Source: Pseudomonadota bacterium (GTDB lineage: Bacteria; Myxococcota_A; Bradymonadia; UBA4248). From it: a DNA stretch of 8,919 nt. The position numbers and the translations under genes were made by a program. The stretch's first letter is position 1. Each line of letters opens with the position of its first letter. Where the stretch lies: NCBI GenBank assembly GCA_009786045.1, contig WQTY01000063.1:207-9125 (forward strand), in the 5' to 3' direction. Under the pieces are notes generated by a model, which saw nothing but the letters and a program-made list of their open reading frames with translations, was not told the origin of the DNA and made no database searches. Positions 1 to 6,001 of the stretch are shown here, piece by piece.

Positions 1-253
1 CATTTCGACGCCGCGATAGGTTGATGAGGCGAGTGCGATAGCGGCGCAGGGGGCGTTGCCCCCACAGACAAAAAATTGCCCGTAGGGGCGACCGTTCCTG
101 GTCGCCCGTTCTGCTGGTTCCCCCGAAGGGGAGAAAAAAACCATGAAATTGCAGGGCATCTGTGGTATGGGGGCGTTTCCTGCGGGGTGCGACGGGTTTG
201 GATTTGTCGCAGGCTCTGGCGGGGTGAGTGGTATTCTAGAGTGGGAATGAGTG
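1..253. repeat. Intergenic region with a palindromic repeat copy and several hairpins
   Basis: No convincing gene is seen here. Bases 38-63 match, in inverted orientation and without mismatch, bases 8848-8873 at the other end of the window; over 35-63 versus 8848-8876 the match is 28 of 29. The core is a hairpin GGGGGC-GTT-GCCCCC (49-63). Two further hairpins follow: GGGCGACC (86-93) pairing with GGTCGCCC (100-107), and TCCCC-CGAA-GGGGA (119-132) followed by GAAAAAAA. TGCGAC (188-193) can pair with GTCGCA (206-211). None has a downstream T-tract, so they do not look like standard terminators. The density of short palindromes suggests a family of dispersed intergenic repeats (inference). The window starts inside this region, so the upstream gene is not visible. 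Confidence 0.75.
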
Positions 254-862
254 ATGAATAATCAGCAAAGAAATGCGCCTTGTCATTGTGGGAGCGGCAA
301 GAAGTACAAAGTGTGTTGCATGCGCAAGGATGAGGCACAGGCTCAGCTTTCGCGTCAGCAGTACGACGTCCGCCGGGTGATTGGGCCGGGAACGTCACCT
401 TATATCTTTTGGAAGCGCTGGAGTGCAGCCTGCAGCCGCAATGAGTTTGGCCTGGTGTATGACATGCTTCTTGCCGGTGGCGAATTGAGTGAGCGATTCA
501 AGACGGCCGAAGATTTCTTTGTCAACTTGAGTGAGATTGGTTTGCCGTATGAGCCGGTGTGGAGTCTTGACAAGATCAAGCTTACGGAAACGCTTTGTAT
601 GTTTTTGTGCCATCGTGTCGATGATGAGGACAAGAATGCGGACAACATCGTTTCGCTGGTGACGCTGAAGCGCACGGAGTCTGGTCTTCGCGTTGAGAAT
701 GTTCGCAAGGTTGTGGAGAAGGCTTCGCCGGATTTCCAGCTTTCGTTTGAGCTGTTTGGCATTGAGAGTGCAGAGCATGCGTACCTTCTCAAGTGTCAGA
801 CGGGCTGGACGCGTCCTGATTTGACGGACGAGTCGTCGCGCTTTGTCGCACCGGAAGTCTGA
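254..862 (+). CDS. Small protein with an N-terminal SEC-C zinc-binding motif
   Basis: The protein has 202 residues from the ATG at 254. A GTG immediately upstream (251) is also possible; GGGA at 243-246 is the likely ribosome binding site and favours the ATG. Residues 10-22 read CHCGSGKKYKVCC, a textbook SEC-C motif (C-x-C-x8-C-C) that binds one zinc ion and was first described at the C-terminus of SecA. Here it opens the protein instead. The remainder (about residues 35-200) has the look of a mixed alpha/beta domain, with a W-x-x-W-x-A-C-x-R-N stretch near residues 50-61. This layout recalls SEC-C proteins whose second domain is NTF2-like (YchJ type), but that comparison is an inference. There is no signal peptide or membrane segment, so it should be cytosolic. 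The biological role is unknown. The next gene begins 77 bases downstream on the same strand, with an inverted repeat between them. Confidence 0.85.
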   Translation: MNNQQRNAPCHCGSGKKYKVCCMRKDEAQAQLSRQQYDVRRVIGPGTSPYIFWKRWSAACSRNEFGLVYDMLLAGGELSERFKTAEDFFVNLSEIGLPYEPVWSLDKIKLTETLCMFLCHRVDDEDKNADNIVSLVTLKRTESGLRVENVRKVVEKASPDFQLSFELFGIESAEHAYLLKCQTGWTRPDLTDESSRFVAPEV

Positions 863-908
863 GAGGGACGAAGACAGCAGGTTTTGCGCCGCGGCGGATC
901 TCCCTCTC
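861..908. repeat. Intergenic inverted repeat between the SEC-C and cNMP-fold genes
   Basis: GAGAGGGA (861-868) is exactly complementary to TCCCTCTC (901-908), with 32 bases between. The spacer contains its own palindrome CGCCGCGGCG (887-896). No T-run follows, so it is a weak candidate for a terminator. It could be an RNA structure, a protein-binding site or another member of the dispersed palindromic repeats. Confidence 0.5.
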
Positions 909-939
909 TGGCTTGTGGTTTGTGATGGGGGTTTTGGGC

Positions 940-1410
940 ATGAGAAAGATCGAAATGCTCGGGATGAGTGAGTTTGCGGCGCTTTTTAGGAGGACAGTTT
1001 TTGCGTCCCTTGACGAGCAGGGGCTGGAAACGCTTCGGGGGATGTTTGAGCGGTATGCTGTCGAGAGGGGGGAGTATCTTCGCCGCAAGGGGGAAGGGTC
1101 TTCGGCTTTGTATGTCGTGGAGAGTGGCCGGATTGACCTTATGGACGGCATGTATCACAGCGTGTTGGGCATGTGTGGTGAGGGAGAGTGCGTAGGGTTG
1201 TTGTCGTTGTGGTTTCCCGGGGTGGGGTATTTGGATGCGTGTGCGGCGGAGCCGTCGGCGGTTTTAAGTTTGGATGAGGGTGCATTTCGCATGCTTGAGT
1301 TTTCGGATCCCAAGCTTGTTTTAATGATGATGCGTTGCATTCGAACGGTCGTTTCGCCAAAGTTGTCGCGTGCGCTGGAGATCGCGGCAAAGCTCTATCA
1401 GGAGGGCTAG
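940..1410 (+). CDS. Stand-alone cyclic-nucleotide-binding-fold (CAP_ED) protein
   Basis: From the ATG at 940 the protein is 156 residues; GGGGG at 927-931 is a suitable ribosome binding site. Alternative in-frame starts are ATG 925, a TTG at 913 and ATG 955. Residues about 22-125 match the Crp/Fnr-type effector fold: a lead helix with S-L-D-E-Q-G-L-E-T-L, then G-E-Y-L-R-R-K-G-E-G-S-S-A-L-Y-V-V-E-S-G-R (44-64), and a second beta section ending at L-D-E-G-A-F-R-M-L (111-119). The phosphate-binding cassette, which in CRP holds an Arg-Ser-Ala contact to the cyclic phosphate, is not conserved: the segment G-E-C-V-G-L-L-S-L with G-Y-L-D-A-C-A lacks the arginine. The protein ends in a helix with no winged helix-turn-helix, so it is not a transcription factor by itself. 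It may bind another ligand or act as a protein-interaction module. Assignment of the fold is good; the function is unknown. Confidence 0.8.
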   Translation: MRKIEMLGMSEFAALFRRTVFASLDEQGLETLRGMFERYAVERGEYLRRKGEGSSALYVVESGRIDLMDGMYHSVLGMCGEGECVGLLSLWFPGVGYLDACAAEPSAVLSLDEGAFRMLEFSDPKLVLMMMRCIRTVVSPKLSRALEIAAKLYQEG

Positions 1411-1596
1411 CATTGCGTGTTTGAGGGTGATAAACCGTTGGCAATGTGTAGGTTTGTGTGATAAGTATTCCGCGAAAGGTGCTTTTGTTATCTCGTGACG
1501 GGCGAGATGGCATGGATGGGTTGAGGCATTCGTATTTGGGTGTTTCGCATTCAGGTGATGGCGCGGTAATGCAATCCTACGATTGGAGGGAAGTCA
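1411..1596 (+). promoter_or_regulatory. Intergenic region with a possible sigma70-type promoter for ybjN-pspA
   Basis: This 186-base gap precedes the ybjN-pspA pair. TTGGCA (1438-1443) resembles a -35 element and GATAAG (1460-1465) a -10 element, with a 16-base spacer. The match is partial (5 of 6 and 4 of 6 to consensus). ATCTCG (1490-1495) and CGAGAT (1503-1508) form a 6-bp hairpin in the would-be leader. GGAGG at 1585-1589 is the ybjN ribosome binding site. No sigma54 motif of the kind that drives pspA in enterobacteria was recognised. Confidence 0.3.
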
Positions 1597-1980
1597 ATGC
1601 GGACGAATGAAGACATTGAACAGTATTTGCTTGAAATGGATCTACCGTATGAGGTTTTGGGCGAGGGGCTTTACCGTTTGAATGACGAAGTCGAGGATGT
1701 TGATGACATCATCGTGATGCATACGCCTCCGCTTATCATTTTCAGTGTTCGCCTGATGAAGGTACCCACAAAAGATCGTGAAGCATTTTTTCAGAAGCTT
1801 CTGGAGCTCAATGCGAGCGATTTGGTTGCTGGTGCGTATGGCATTGATGGCGAAGACGTGATTATCACAGATACGCTTCAGTCTGAGAATCTTGATTTTA
1901 ATGAATTTCAGGCGTCGGTGGAATCGCTGGTATTTTCGATTCACGAGCATTATCCTGTTCTTTGCAAATACCTCGACTAA
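1597..1980 (+). CDS. YbjN-like protein, probable PspA-system partner
   Basis: The 127-residue protein starts at an ATG preceded by a strong GGAGG site seven bases upstream. It is acidic and soluble, without signal peptide or membrane segment. The pattern fits the YbjN-type fold (related to type III secretion chaperones): an N-terminal helix, a strand pair around residues 18-52 with I-I-V-M-H-T-P-P-L-I-I-F-S-V-R, then a helix leading to L-L-E-L-N-A-S-D-L-V-A-G-A-Y-G (68-82), a strand at D-V-I-I-T-D-T-L (87-94), and a closing helix (102-119). The L-L-x-L-N and following glycine-rich strand are characteristic of the family. It lies 23 bases upstream of pspA and is very likely co-transcribed with it. 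Small proteins of this general type next to PspA homologues are known elsewhere, for example E. coli YjfI beside YjfJ. A DUF2170/YjfI assignment is the main alternative. A chaperone or adaptor role for PspA is an inference from position. Confidence 0.75.
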   Translation: MRTNEDIEQYLLEMDLPYEVLGEGLYRLNDEVEDVDDIIVMHTPPLIIFSVRLMKVPTKDREAFFQKLLELNASDLVAGAYGIDGEDVIITDTLQSENLDFNEFQASVESLVFSIHEHYPVLCKYLD

Positions 1981-2003
1981 TTCACTGGTAAGGAGACATC
2001 GCT

Positions 2004-2780
2004 ATGGGTATTTTTAACCGTATTTCGACCCTTTTTAAGTCAGAGGTCAATGCAGGCCTGGATAAGATGGAGGATCCTGAGAAGATCCTCAACCAGTTGA
2101 TATTGGATATGTCGACACAGCTTAACGAAGCGAAGAAGCAGGTGGCTGTGGCGATAGCGGATGAGAAGCGTCTGAAGAAGCAGCTTGAGGATGAGGAAGC
2201 CCGTGCTGTGGAGTGGGAGCGCAAGGCCATGATGGCGGTTCAGGCTGGCCGTGATGATTTGGCATCAGAGGCATTGGGCCGCAAGGGCGAGTACGATTCG
2301 AACGTGGCGCAGTATCGTCAGCAGTGGGAGCAGCAGAAGGCGGGAACGGACAGACTCCGGTCCAAGCTTAAGGAGCTCAATACGAAGATCGAGGATGCCA
2401 AGCGCAAGAAGAATCTTTTGGTGGCGCGTCAGAAGCGAGCAAAAGCGACGGCGACCATTCACGATACGCTTTCCGGTATGGACAACAATTCTGCGTTCGG
2501 TACTTTTGACCGCATGGCGGAGAAGGTGGACAGGATGGAAGCTGAGGCGGCTGCGAAGGAAGAGCTGTCGATGGACTTTTCGGGTGGCGACGACCTGGAG
2601 AAGGAGTTCCGAAATCTCAAGCCTGCGGTCAACAGCGATGCACTGGCGGCGCTGAAGGCGAAGATGGGGGTGGCGCCTGCGGCACCTGTGTCCAAGCCAG
2701 CGGAGCAGCCCTATGGCAGCGAGTCGTATGGGGCAGGAAACAATAAACTGTCCAAAGCGTCGAGCTGGGATGATGTTTAG
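2004..2780 (+). CDS. pspA: PspA/IM30 (ESCRT-III family) membrane-maintenance protein
   Basis: The product has 258 residues; AAGGAG at 1990-1995 is well placed for the ATG at 2004. PspA/Vipp1 proteins assemble into rods or rings on the cytoplasmic face of the inner membrane and protect it under stress. The N-terminus (M-G-I-F-N-R-I-S-T-L-F-K) is the family's membrane-binding amphipathic helix. It is followed by D-P-E-K at 24-27 and a long charged coiled coil to about residue 190. A short helix D-A-L-A-A-L-K-A-K-M (212-221) matches the C-terminal helix seen in many family members. After it comes a tail of about 37 residues rich in Pro, Ala, Gly and Ser that ends in S-S-W-D-D-V. E. coli PspA is about 222 residues, so this tail is an addition and is probably disordered. 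No pspF, pspB or pspC gene is adjacent. The pairing with a YbjN-like protein upstream and MoxR downstream suggests a different partner set. Confidence 0.93.
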   Translation: MGIFNRISTLFKSEVNAGLDKMEDPEKILNQLILDMSTQLNEAKKQVAVAIADEKRLKKQLEDEEARAVEWERKAMMAVQAGRDDLASEALGRKGEYDSNVAQYRQQWEQQKAGTDRLRSKLKELNTKIEDAKRKKNLLVARQKRAKATATIHDTLSGMDNNSAFGTFDRMAEKVDRMEAEAAAKEELSMDFSGGDDLEKEFRNLKPAVNSDALAALKAKMGVAPAAPVSKPAEQPYGSESYGAGNNKLSKASSWDDV

Positions 2781-2808
2781 TCGTTTGAATTAGCAGGTGA
2801 GCAAGCTT

Positions 2809-2840
2809 TCCCCAAGTGCATGACTTGGGGATTTTCATTT
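2809..2840 (+). terminator. Hairpin with T-rich tail between pspA and moxR (terminator or attenuator)
   Basis: TCCCCAAGT (2809-2817) pairs perfectly with ACTTGGGGA (2823-2831) around the loop GCATG (2818-2822), giving a 9-bp stem. It is followed by TTTTCATTT (2832-2840). This has the form of an intrinsic terminator with an imperfect T-tract. It lies 28 bases past the pspA stop and ends 13 bases before the moxR ATG at 2854. It could set the ratio of PspA to MoxR by partial read-through. The 3' arm also holds the only G-rich stretch suited to the alternative TTG start of moxR at 2839, so it could hide that ribosome binding site. Confidence 0.65.
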
Positions 2841-2853
2841 GAAGCGGTGGCCC

Positions 2854-3843
2854 ATGGATCGTCCCATTGCCGACTTGGCATCGATCATTCGTCAGAATGC
2901 AGCTTTTATCCCTGGCCTTAAGGCTGAGATTGGCCGTGTCATCGTTGGGCAGCATCATATGGTGGATCGCGCGATTATCGCGCTTTTGACGGGCGGGCAT
3001 CTGCTGCTGGAGGGTGTGCCGGGGCTGGCAAAGACGCTGCTGTGCAACACGCTGGCGCGTGTCGTAGATTGCCAGTTTCAGCGGATTCAGTTTACGCCGG
3101 ACCTTCTGCCTGCGGATTTGATTGGTTCGTTGGCTTATCGTCAGGATGCGGGTGAGTTTTATGTCAAGAAGGGGCCGATTTTTGCGAATCTGATTTTGGC
3201 GGATGAGATCAATCGTGCGCCGGCGAAGGTTCAGTCGGCACTTTTGGAGGCCATGGAAGAGCGTCAGGTGACGATTGGTGAGACGACGTATTCGCTGCCG
3301 AGTCCATTTTTTGTCATTGCAACGCAGAATCCGATCGACCAGGAAGGAACGTATGCGCTTCCTGAGGCCCAGGTCGACAGGTTTATGATGAAGATCGTTG
3401 TGTCGTATCCGTCTTTGGATGAGGAGAAGCAGATTCTGGAGCGTATGACCCAGAAGCAGCGTCCCCTGGCCAGCATCATGACCTCGGCGACAAAATTGAT
3501 CACGGCTTCTCAGCATGTGGAGTCAGTTTATATTGATGATCGGGTTCGCAGTTACATTGTAAATCTTGTGTATGCGACGCGCCAGCCGGAGCAGTTTGGG
3601 CTTCCTCAGCTTAAGGGTTGTGTTGTTCGCGGTGCGAGTCCTCGTGCGACGCTTTCGCTGGCGCGTGCCGCCAAAGCCCGGGCCTTTATGGAGACCAGGG
3701 CTTTTGTGACACCGGACGATGTTCAGGAGCTCGCCATTGATGTCCTTCAGCATCGGATATCGATGAGCTACGAGGCAGAAGCCGACAATATTTTGCCTGT
3801 GGATATCATTGGAGCCATCCTTGGGCATCTCGAAGTGCCGTAG
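2854..3843 (+). CDS. MoxR-family AAA+ ATPase
   Basis: From the ATG at 2854 the protein has 329 residues, a normal MoxR length; a TTG at 2839 would add five residues. MoxR ATPases act as chaperone-like remodelling enzymes in the cytoplasm. All core motifs are present: Walker A G-V-P-G-L-A-K-T (54-61), Walker B L-I-L-A-D-E followed by I-N-R-A-P (113-123), the E-A-M-E-E-R-Q-V segment, sensor 1 A-T-Q-N-P (156-160), and P-E-A-Q-V-D-R-F (170-177) with the conserved arginine. A C-terminal helical lid follows, including the S-P-R-A-T-L-S-L motif. MoxR genes usually sit next to a DUF58 and/or von Willebrand factor A gene. Here the next feature is a terminator and a convergent gene, while the upstream neighbours are pspA and a YbjN-like gene. 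A role in PspA-linked envelope upkeep is therefore plausible but inferred. Confidence 0.93.
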   Translation: MDRPIADLASIIRQNAAFIPGLKAEIGRVIVGQHHMVDRAIIALLTGGHLLLEGVPGLAKTLLCNTLARVVDCQFQRIQFTPDLLPADLIGSLAYRQDAGEFYVKKGPIFANLILADEINRAPAKVQSALLEAMEERQVTIGETTYSLPSPFFVIATQNPIDQEGTYALPEAQVDRFMMKIVVSYPSLDEEKQILERMTQKQRPLASIMTSATKLITASQHVESVYIDDRVRSYIVNLVYATRQPEQFGLPQLKGCVVRGASPRATLSLARAAKARAFMETRAFVTPDDVQELAIDVLQHRISMSYEAEADNILPVDIIGAILGHLEVP

Positions 3844-3869
3844 GCATTGATTTTTGTTTTTGGCAGTTC

Positions 3870-3903
3870 CAAAGAAAAAAACCCACCTAAGGTGGGCTTT
3901 TTT
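3870..3903. terminator. Bidirectional intrinsic terminator between moxR and the lipoprotein gene
   Basis: CCCACC (3882-3887), loop TAA, GGTGGG (3891-3896) is followed by CTTTTTT on the plus strand. It is preceded by an A-rich run (AAAGAAAAAAA, 3871-3881), which gives a T-tract on the minus strand. It can therefore end transcription from moxR on the plus strand and from the convergent lipoprotein gene on the minus strand. Confidence 0.88.
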
Positions 3904-3911
3904 GTGCCTGG

Positions 3912-3936
3912 CAATTGGCGATGGCATCGCCAATTG
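3912..3936. repeat. Perfect 11-bp inverted repeat downstream of the terminator
   Basis: CAATTGGCGAT (3912-3922) and ATCGCCAATTG (3926-3936) are exact complements around the loop GGC. The structure lies 14 bases beyond the stop of the minus-strand lipoprotein gene and 68 bases beyond moxR. It has no T-run of its own. It may stabilise the 3' end of the lipoprotein mRNA ahead of the terminator, or be a binding site. Confidence 0.7.
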
Positions 3937-3949
3937 GTGCGAAAAGACT

Positions 3950-5116
3950 TTAGGGTCTTGAACTGCAGCCGAAGTAGTCATCTCCACTTGAAAACCGGCA
4001 GTAGCGGTTGGTAAGAGAGCAATTTTCTTCGATCAGAGTGCCATCGTTGCAGAATACCACTGTGTTATCTCGGCATTCTCCGACTTCGGTGATACTGCCA
4101 CATGGCCCTGTGCAGAAACCGTACAGAAGATCTGGTTTAGCCGAAGTGATCTCCTCAAGACAACCCCCTGTGCAGGCTTTTGCCTCAATGCGTTGTTCAA
4201 CGCATTGCGTGAGCATGTTTCCGTTACAGATGGGGACGTCGTCGTAACCACGGCATGGGTCTGTCGCATCAATGCAGTCAAAATAGCCGAAAATGCCGTC
4301 CTTGACGTAGCCACAAACTTGTTGATTCATGGCGCAATTGTATGTTCGGCGTACTTTATTGTCACAGTACTTCAGGATTTCGCCTTCGCATTTTCCGGTG
4401 ACTGTAAAATCAGCCGTGCATTCTGTGCCAGTAGCGCAATCTGGGGTGCCTTTGTCATCATACAGGCAACCATGTGGGCACGGTGTGACGACGAGTTTAC
4501 CGTTGTTGCAGTATTTTATGGCATTGTCATCACACTTGCCAATTATGTCAATGTCGCCACAGTCCAGGGACTTGTCGATGCAGGTGGCGACATCCGTCAG
4601 AAAGTCTCTGCCACAGTTTTGATTTGTTTCTGAGCAGTCATCGACAATGAGTTGGTTTGCCTGGCATCGTTTGGCGACATTGTTTTCGCAGATTCCTTTT
4701 GCGTCGATTTCGCCACATTCGGAGGTTGCCTGGACACAATCGACGGTCAGAGCGGCGTCGCGGCCGCAAACTTTGCTGTCAAGGCTACAGTCGTGCTCGA
4801 CGATTTCTCCGTTGTGACAACGTTTGGCGACATTGCCTTCGCAGATGCCTTTATCGTCAATATTGCCGCAGGTCGACATTTCCCCGATGCAGACGGCGAT
4901 GTTATTGCTGATTTGGCAGTCCTTTTGGCAGGCTTTGATTTGGACTTTGCCATTAGTGCACGCATAGACGCGTGATTTGTGGCACAAGGTGCCGGAATAG
5001 GGATAATCGGCGAGGTTGCAGCTGTCACCCTGTTTGGGCGTTTTGGGGGAATCATCCGAGCAGCCGGCTGCATAAATGAGTGCCAGGATTGCCAGGCCGA
5101 GTGTGTATTTTTTCAT
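3950..5116 (-). CDS. Cysteine-rich repeat lipoprotein (seven six-Cys repeats)
   Basis: The 388-residue product starts at an ATG (5114-5116) with AAGGAAAT upstream. Residues 1-18 form a lipoprotein signal peptide (M-K-K, hydrophobic core, Y-A-A-G) ending at lipobox Cys19; Ser at +2 would favour outer-membrane placement under the E. coli rule. After a short linker, the mature protein is entirely made of seven tandem units at residues about 33-76, 83-127, 134-179, 186-227, 233-281, 288-335 and 339-384, each with six cysteines. The second-to-third and third-to-fourth cysteine distances are 8 and 10 residues in all seven units. The fourth-to-fifth distance is either 4 or 7. The common core reads C-x(2)-N-x(4)-C around N-V-A-K-R-C. 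Six cysteines per unit suggest three disulfides each, formed outside the cytoplasm. No catalytic motif is recognised, so binding, adhesion or structural roles are possible. The gene converges on moxR and diverges from etfB. Confidence 0.88.
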   Translation of the reverse strand: MKKYTLGLAILALIYAAGCSDDSPKTPKQGDSCNLADYPYSGTLCHKSRVYACTNGKVQIKACQKDCQISNNIAVCIGEMSTCGNIDDKGICEGNVAKRCHNGEIVEHDCSLDSKVCGRDAALTVDCVQATSECGEIDAKGICENNVAKRCQANQLIVDDCSETNQNCGRDFLTDVATCIDKSLDCGDIDIIGKCDDNAIKYCNNGKLVVTPCPHGCLYDDKGTPDCATGTECTADFTVTGKCEGEILKYCDNKVRRTYNCAMNQQVCGYVKDGIFGYFDCIDATDPCRGYDDVPICNGNMLTQCVEQRIEAKACTGGCLEEITSAKPDLLYGFCTGPCGSITEVGECRDNTVVFCNDGTLIEENCSLTNRYCRFSSGDDYFGCSSRP

Positions 5117-5272
5117 GTCAGATTTCCTTGTATTAAGTAAAAAGCGCCTTGGAAGCAGGGGCGATTCTTTTCCGTACGCAATATTAGCAAAAAATGTGCC
5201 GCAATAGAAGGCTTGGGTGTACGTTGTGAGAGGCAGGAAGCGTGTGGTATTAACAGGATTGGGGTAAGACAG
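5117..5272. promoter_or_regulatory. Divergent intergenic region between lipoprotein gene and etfB
   Basis: This 156-base region must hold promoters for both divergent units. On the plus strand TTGTGA (5224-5229) and TATTAA (5248-5253), 18 bases apart, are a weak sigma70-like pair just upstream of etfB. On the minus strand TAATAT (complement of 5181-5186) is an A/T-rich -10 candidate without a clear -35 element. GGGG at 5261-5264 is the etfB ribosome binding site. No clear operator was seen. Confidence 0.3.
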
Positions 5273-6001
5273 ATGAGAGCGTTTGTGTTGCTGGCATCGG
5301 CGCAGAATCCAGAAGAGCAGCTATATGTTAGCAGGGATGGTGGCAGTTTTGCGGAGGATGAAGAGACGCGGATTGCGAATGATTTTGATCTGATTGGCGT
5401 TGAGGCAGCTGTGCAGCTCAAGGCGTCTGGTGCACTGGACGAGGTCGTGGTCTTTGGGATGGCACCTGATGAAGTGCAGATTCGCAAAGCGCTTGCGATG
5501 GGGGCAGATCGTGGCATCCTGGCGGCTGTGAGCAATGCCGCTCTGGTGCCGGAGCGCGTTGTCGCAACGGCACTCGCAGCAATGGGTGAGACGAGAGATA
5601 CGGTGGTGTTTTGCGGCAAGATGTGCGTGAACTTCGAGTCAGGTCAGGTGGCACAGAGGTTGAGCGTGGCAATGGGGTGTCCGTGTGTTTGTCAGGCTTT
5701 CGAAATCGCACGAGATCGCAGCGGCTGGCGTGTGCTGTGTGAGGAGGATGGCGGGGTGCCGGCTTTTCTGCTCGAAGCGCCGTTTGTGGTTAGCGTGGAT
5801 TTACGCCTGGCAACGCCGCGTTTTCCGAGTTTTCCAAGTATCCTGCGAGCCAGGATCAAGCCCGTGGATGTCATTTCGCCGGCGATGGCGACTCCCCTTC
5901 GAACGGTATCGATTGTGCCTGATGAGAATGCCAGGCGGCAGTGTGTCATGATGGAAGAGGGTTCGTTTTTGGCTCAGTTGGGAGGAGCGCTTCGTGGGTG
6001 A
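5273..6001 (+). CDS. etfB: Electron transfer flavoprotein beta subunit
   Basis: The protein has 242 residues from the ATG at 5273, supported by GGGG eight bases upstream; an earlier in-frame start at 5213 would add 20 unconserved residues. EtfB pairs with EtfA to carry electrons from flavin dehydrogenases, and it usually binds AMP or a second FAD. Family features are present in order: N-D-F-D-L-I-G-V-E-A-A-V-Q-L-K (36-50), the R-K-A-L-A-M-G-A-D-R-G-I-L (71-83) signature, C-G-K-M-C-V-N-F-E-S-G-Q-V (114-126), and the C-terminal V-D-L-R-L-A-T-P-R-F-P-S (175-186) leading to the L-R-A-R-I-K-P segment (191-197). The length is normal. The stop codon overlaps the start of etfA, so the subunits are translationally coupled. 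No acyl-CoA dehydrogenase or ETF-quinone oxidoreductase gene is in view. Bifurcating and simple ETFs cannot be separated here. Confidence 0.93.
   Translation: MRAFVLLASAQNPEEQLYVSRDGGSFAEDEETRIANDFDLIGVEAAVQLKASGALDEVVVFGMAPDEVQIRKALAMGADRGILAAVSNAALVPERVVATALAAMGETRDTVVFCGKMCVNFESGQVAQRLSVAMGCPCVCQAFEIARDRSGWRVLCEEDGGVPAFLLEAPFVVSVDLRLATPRFPSFPSILRARIKPVDVISPAMATPLRTVSIVPDENARRQCVMMEEGSFLAQLGGALRG

Noticed and set aside
119..139. CCCC-GGGG hairpin followed by GAAAAAAA as a terminator
   Set aside because: An A-run follows on the plus strand, and on the minus strand the T-run comes before the hairpin, so neither strand has terminator form.
76..261. 61-residue plus-strand frame in the left intergenic region
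   Set aside because: It runs through the hairpin-rich repeat DNA, has no ribosome binding site or recognisable domain, and overlaps the start of the SEC-C gene.
940..1410. Crp/Fnr-type transcription regulator
   Set aside because: The protein ends after the effector fold and its closing helix; no helix-turn-helix domain is present in this or a neighbouring frame.
2629..3516. 295-residue minus-strand frame opposite moxR
   Set aside because: The plus strand carries a complete MoxR ATPase with all motifs; the reverse frame is Arg/Gln/His-rich without any domain.
4193..4975. Long hydrophobic plus-strand frames opposite the lipoprotein gene
   Set aside because: They are antisense to a gene with a signal peptide and a perfect seven-fold cysteine register. 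Cysteine codons read backwards give Ala and Thr, which explains their hydrophobic look.
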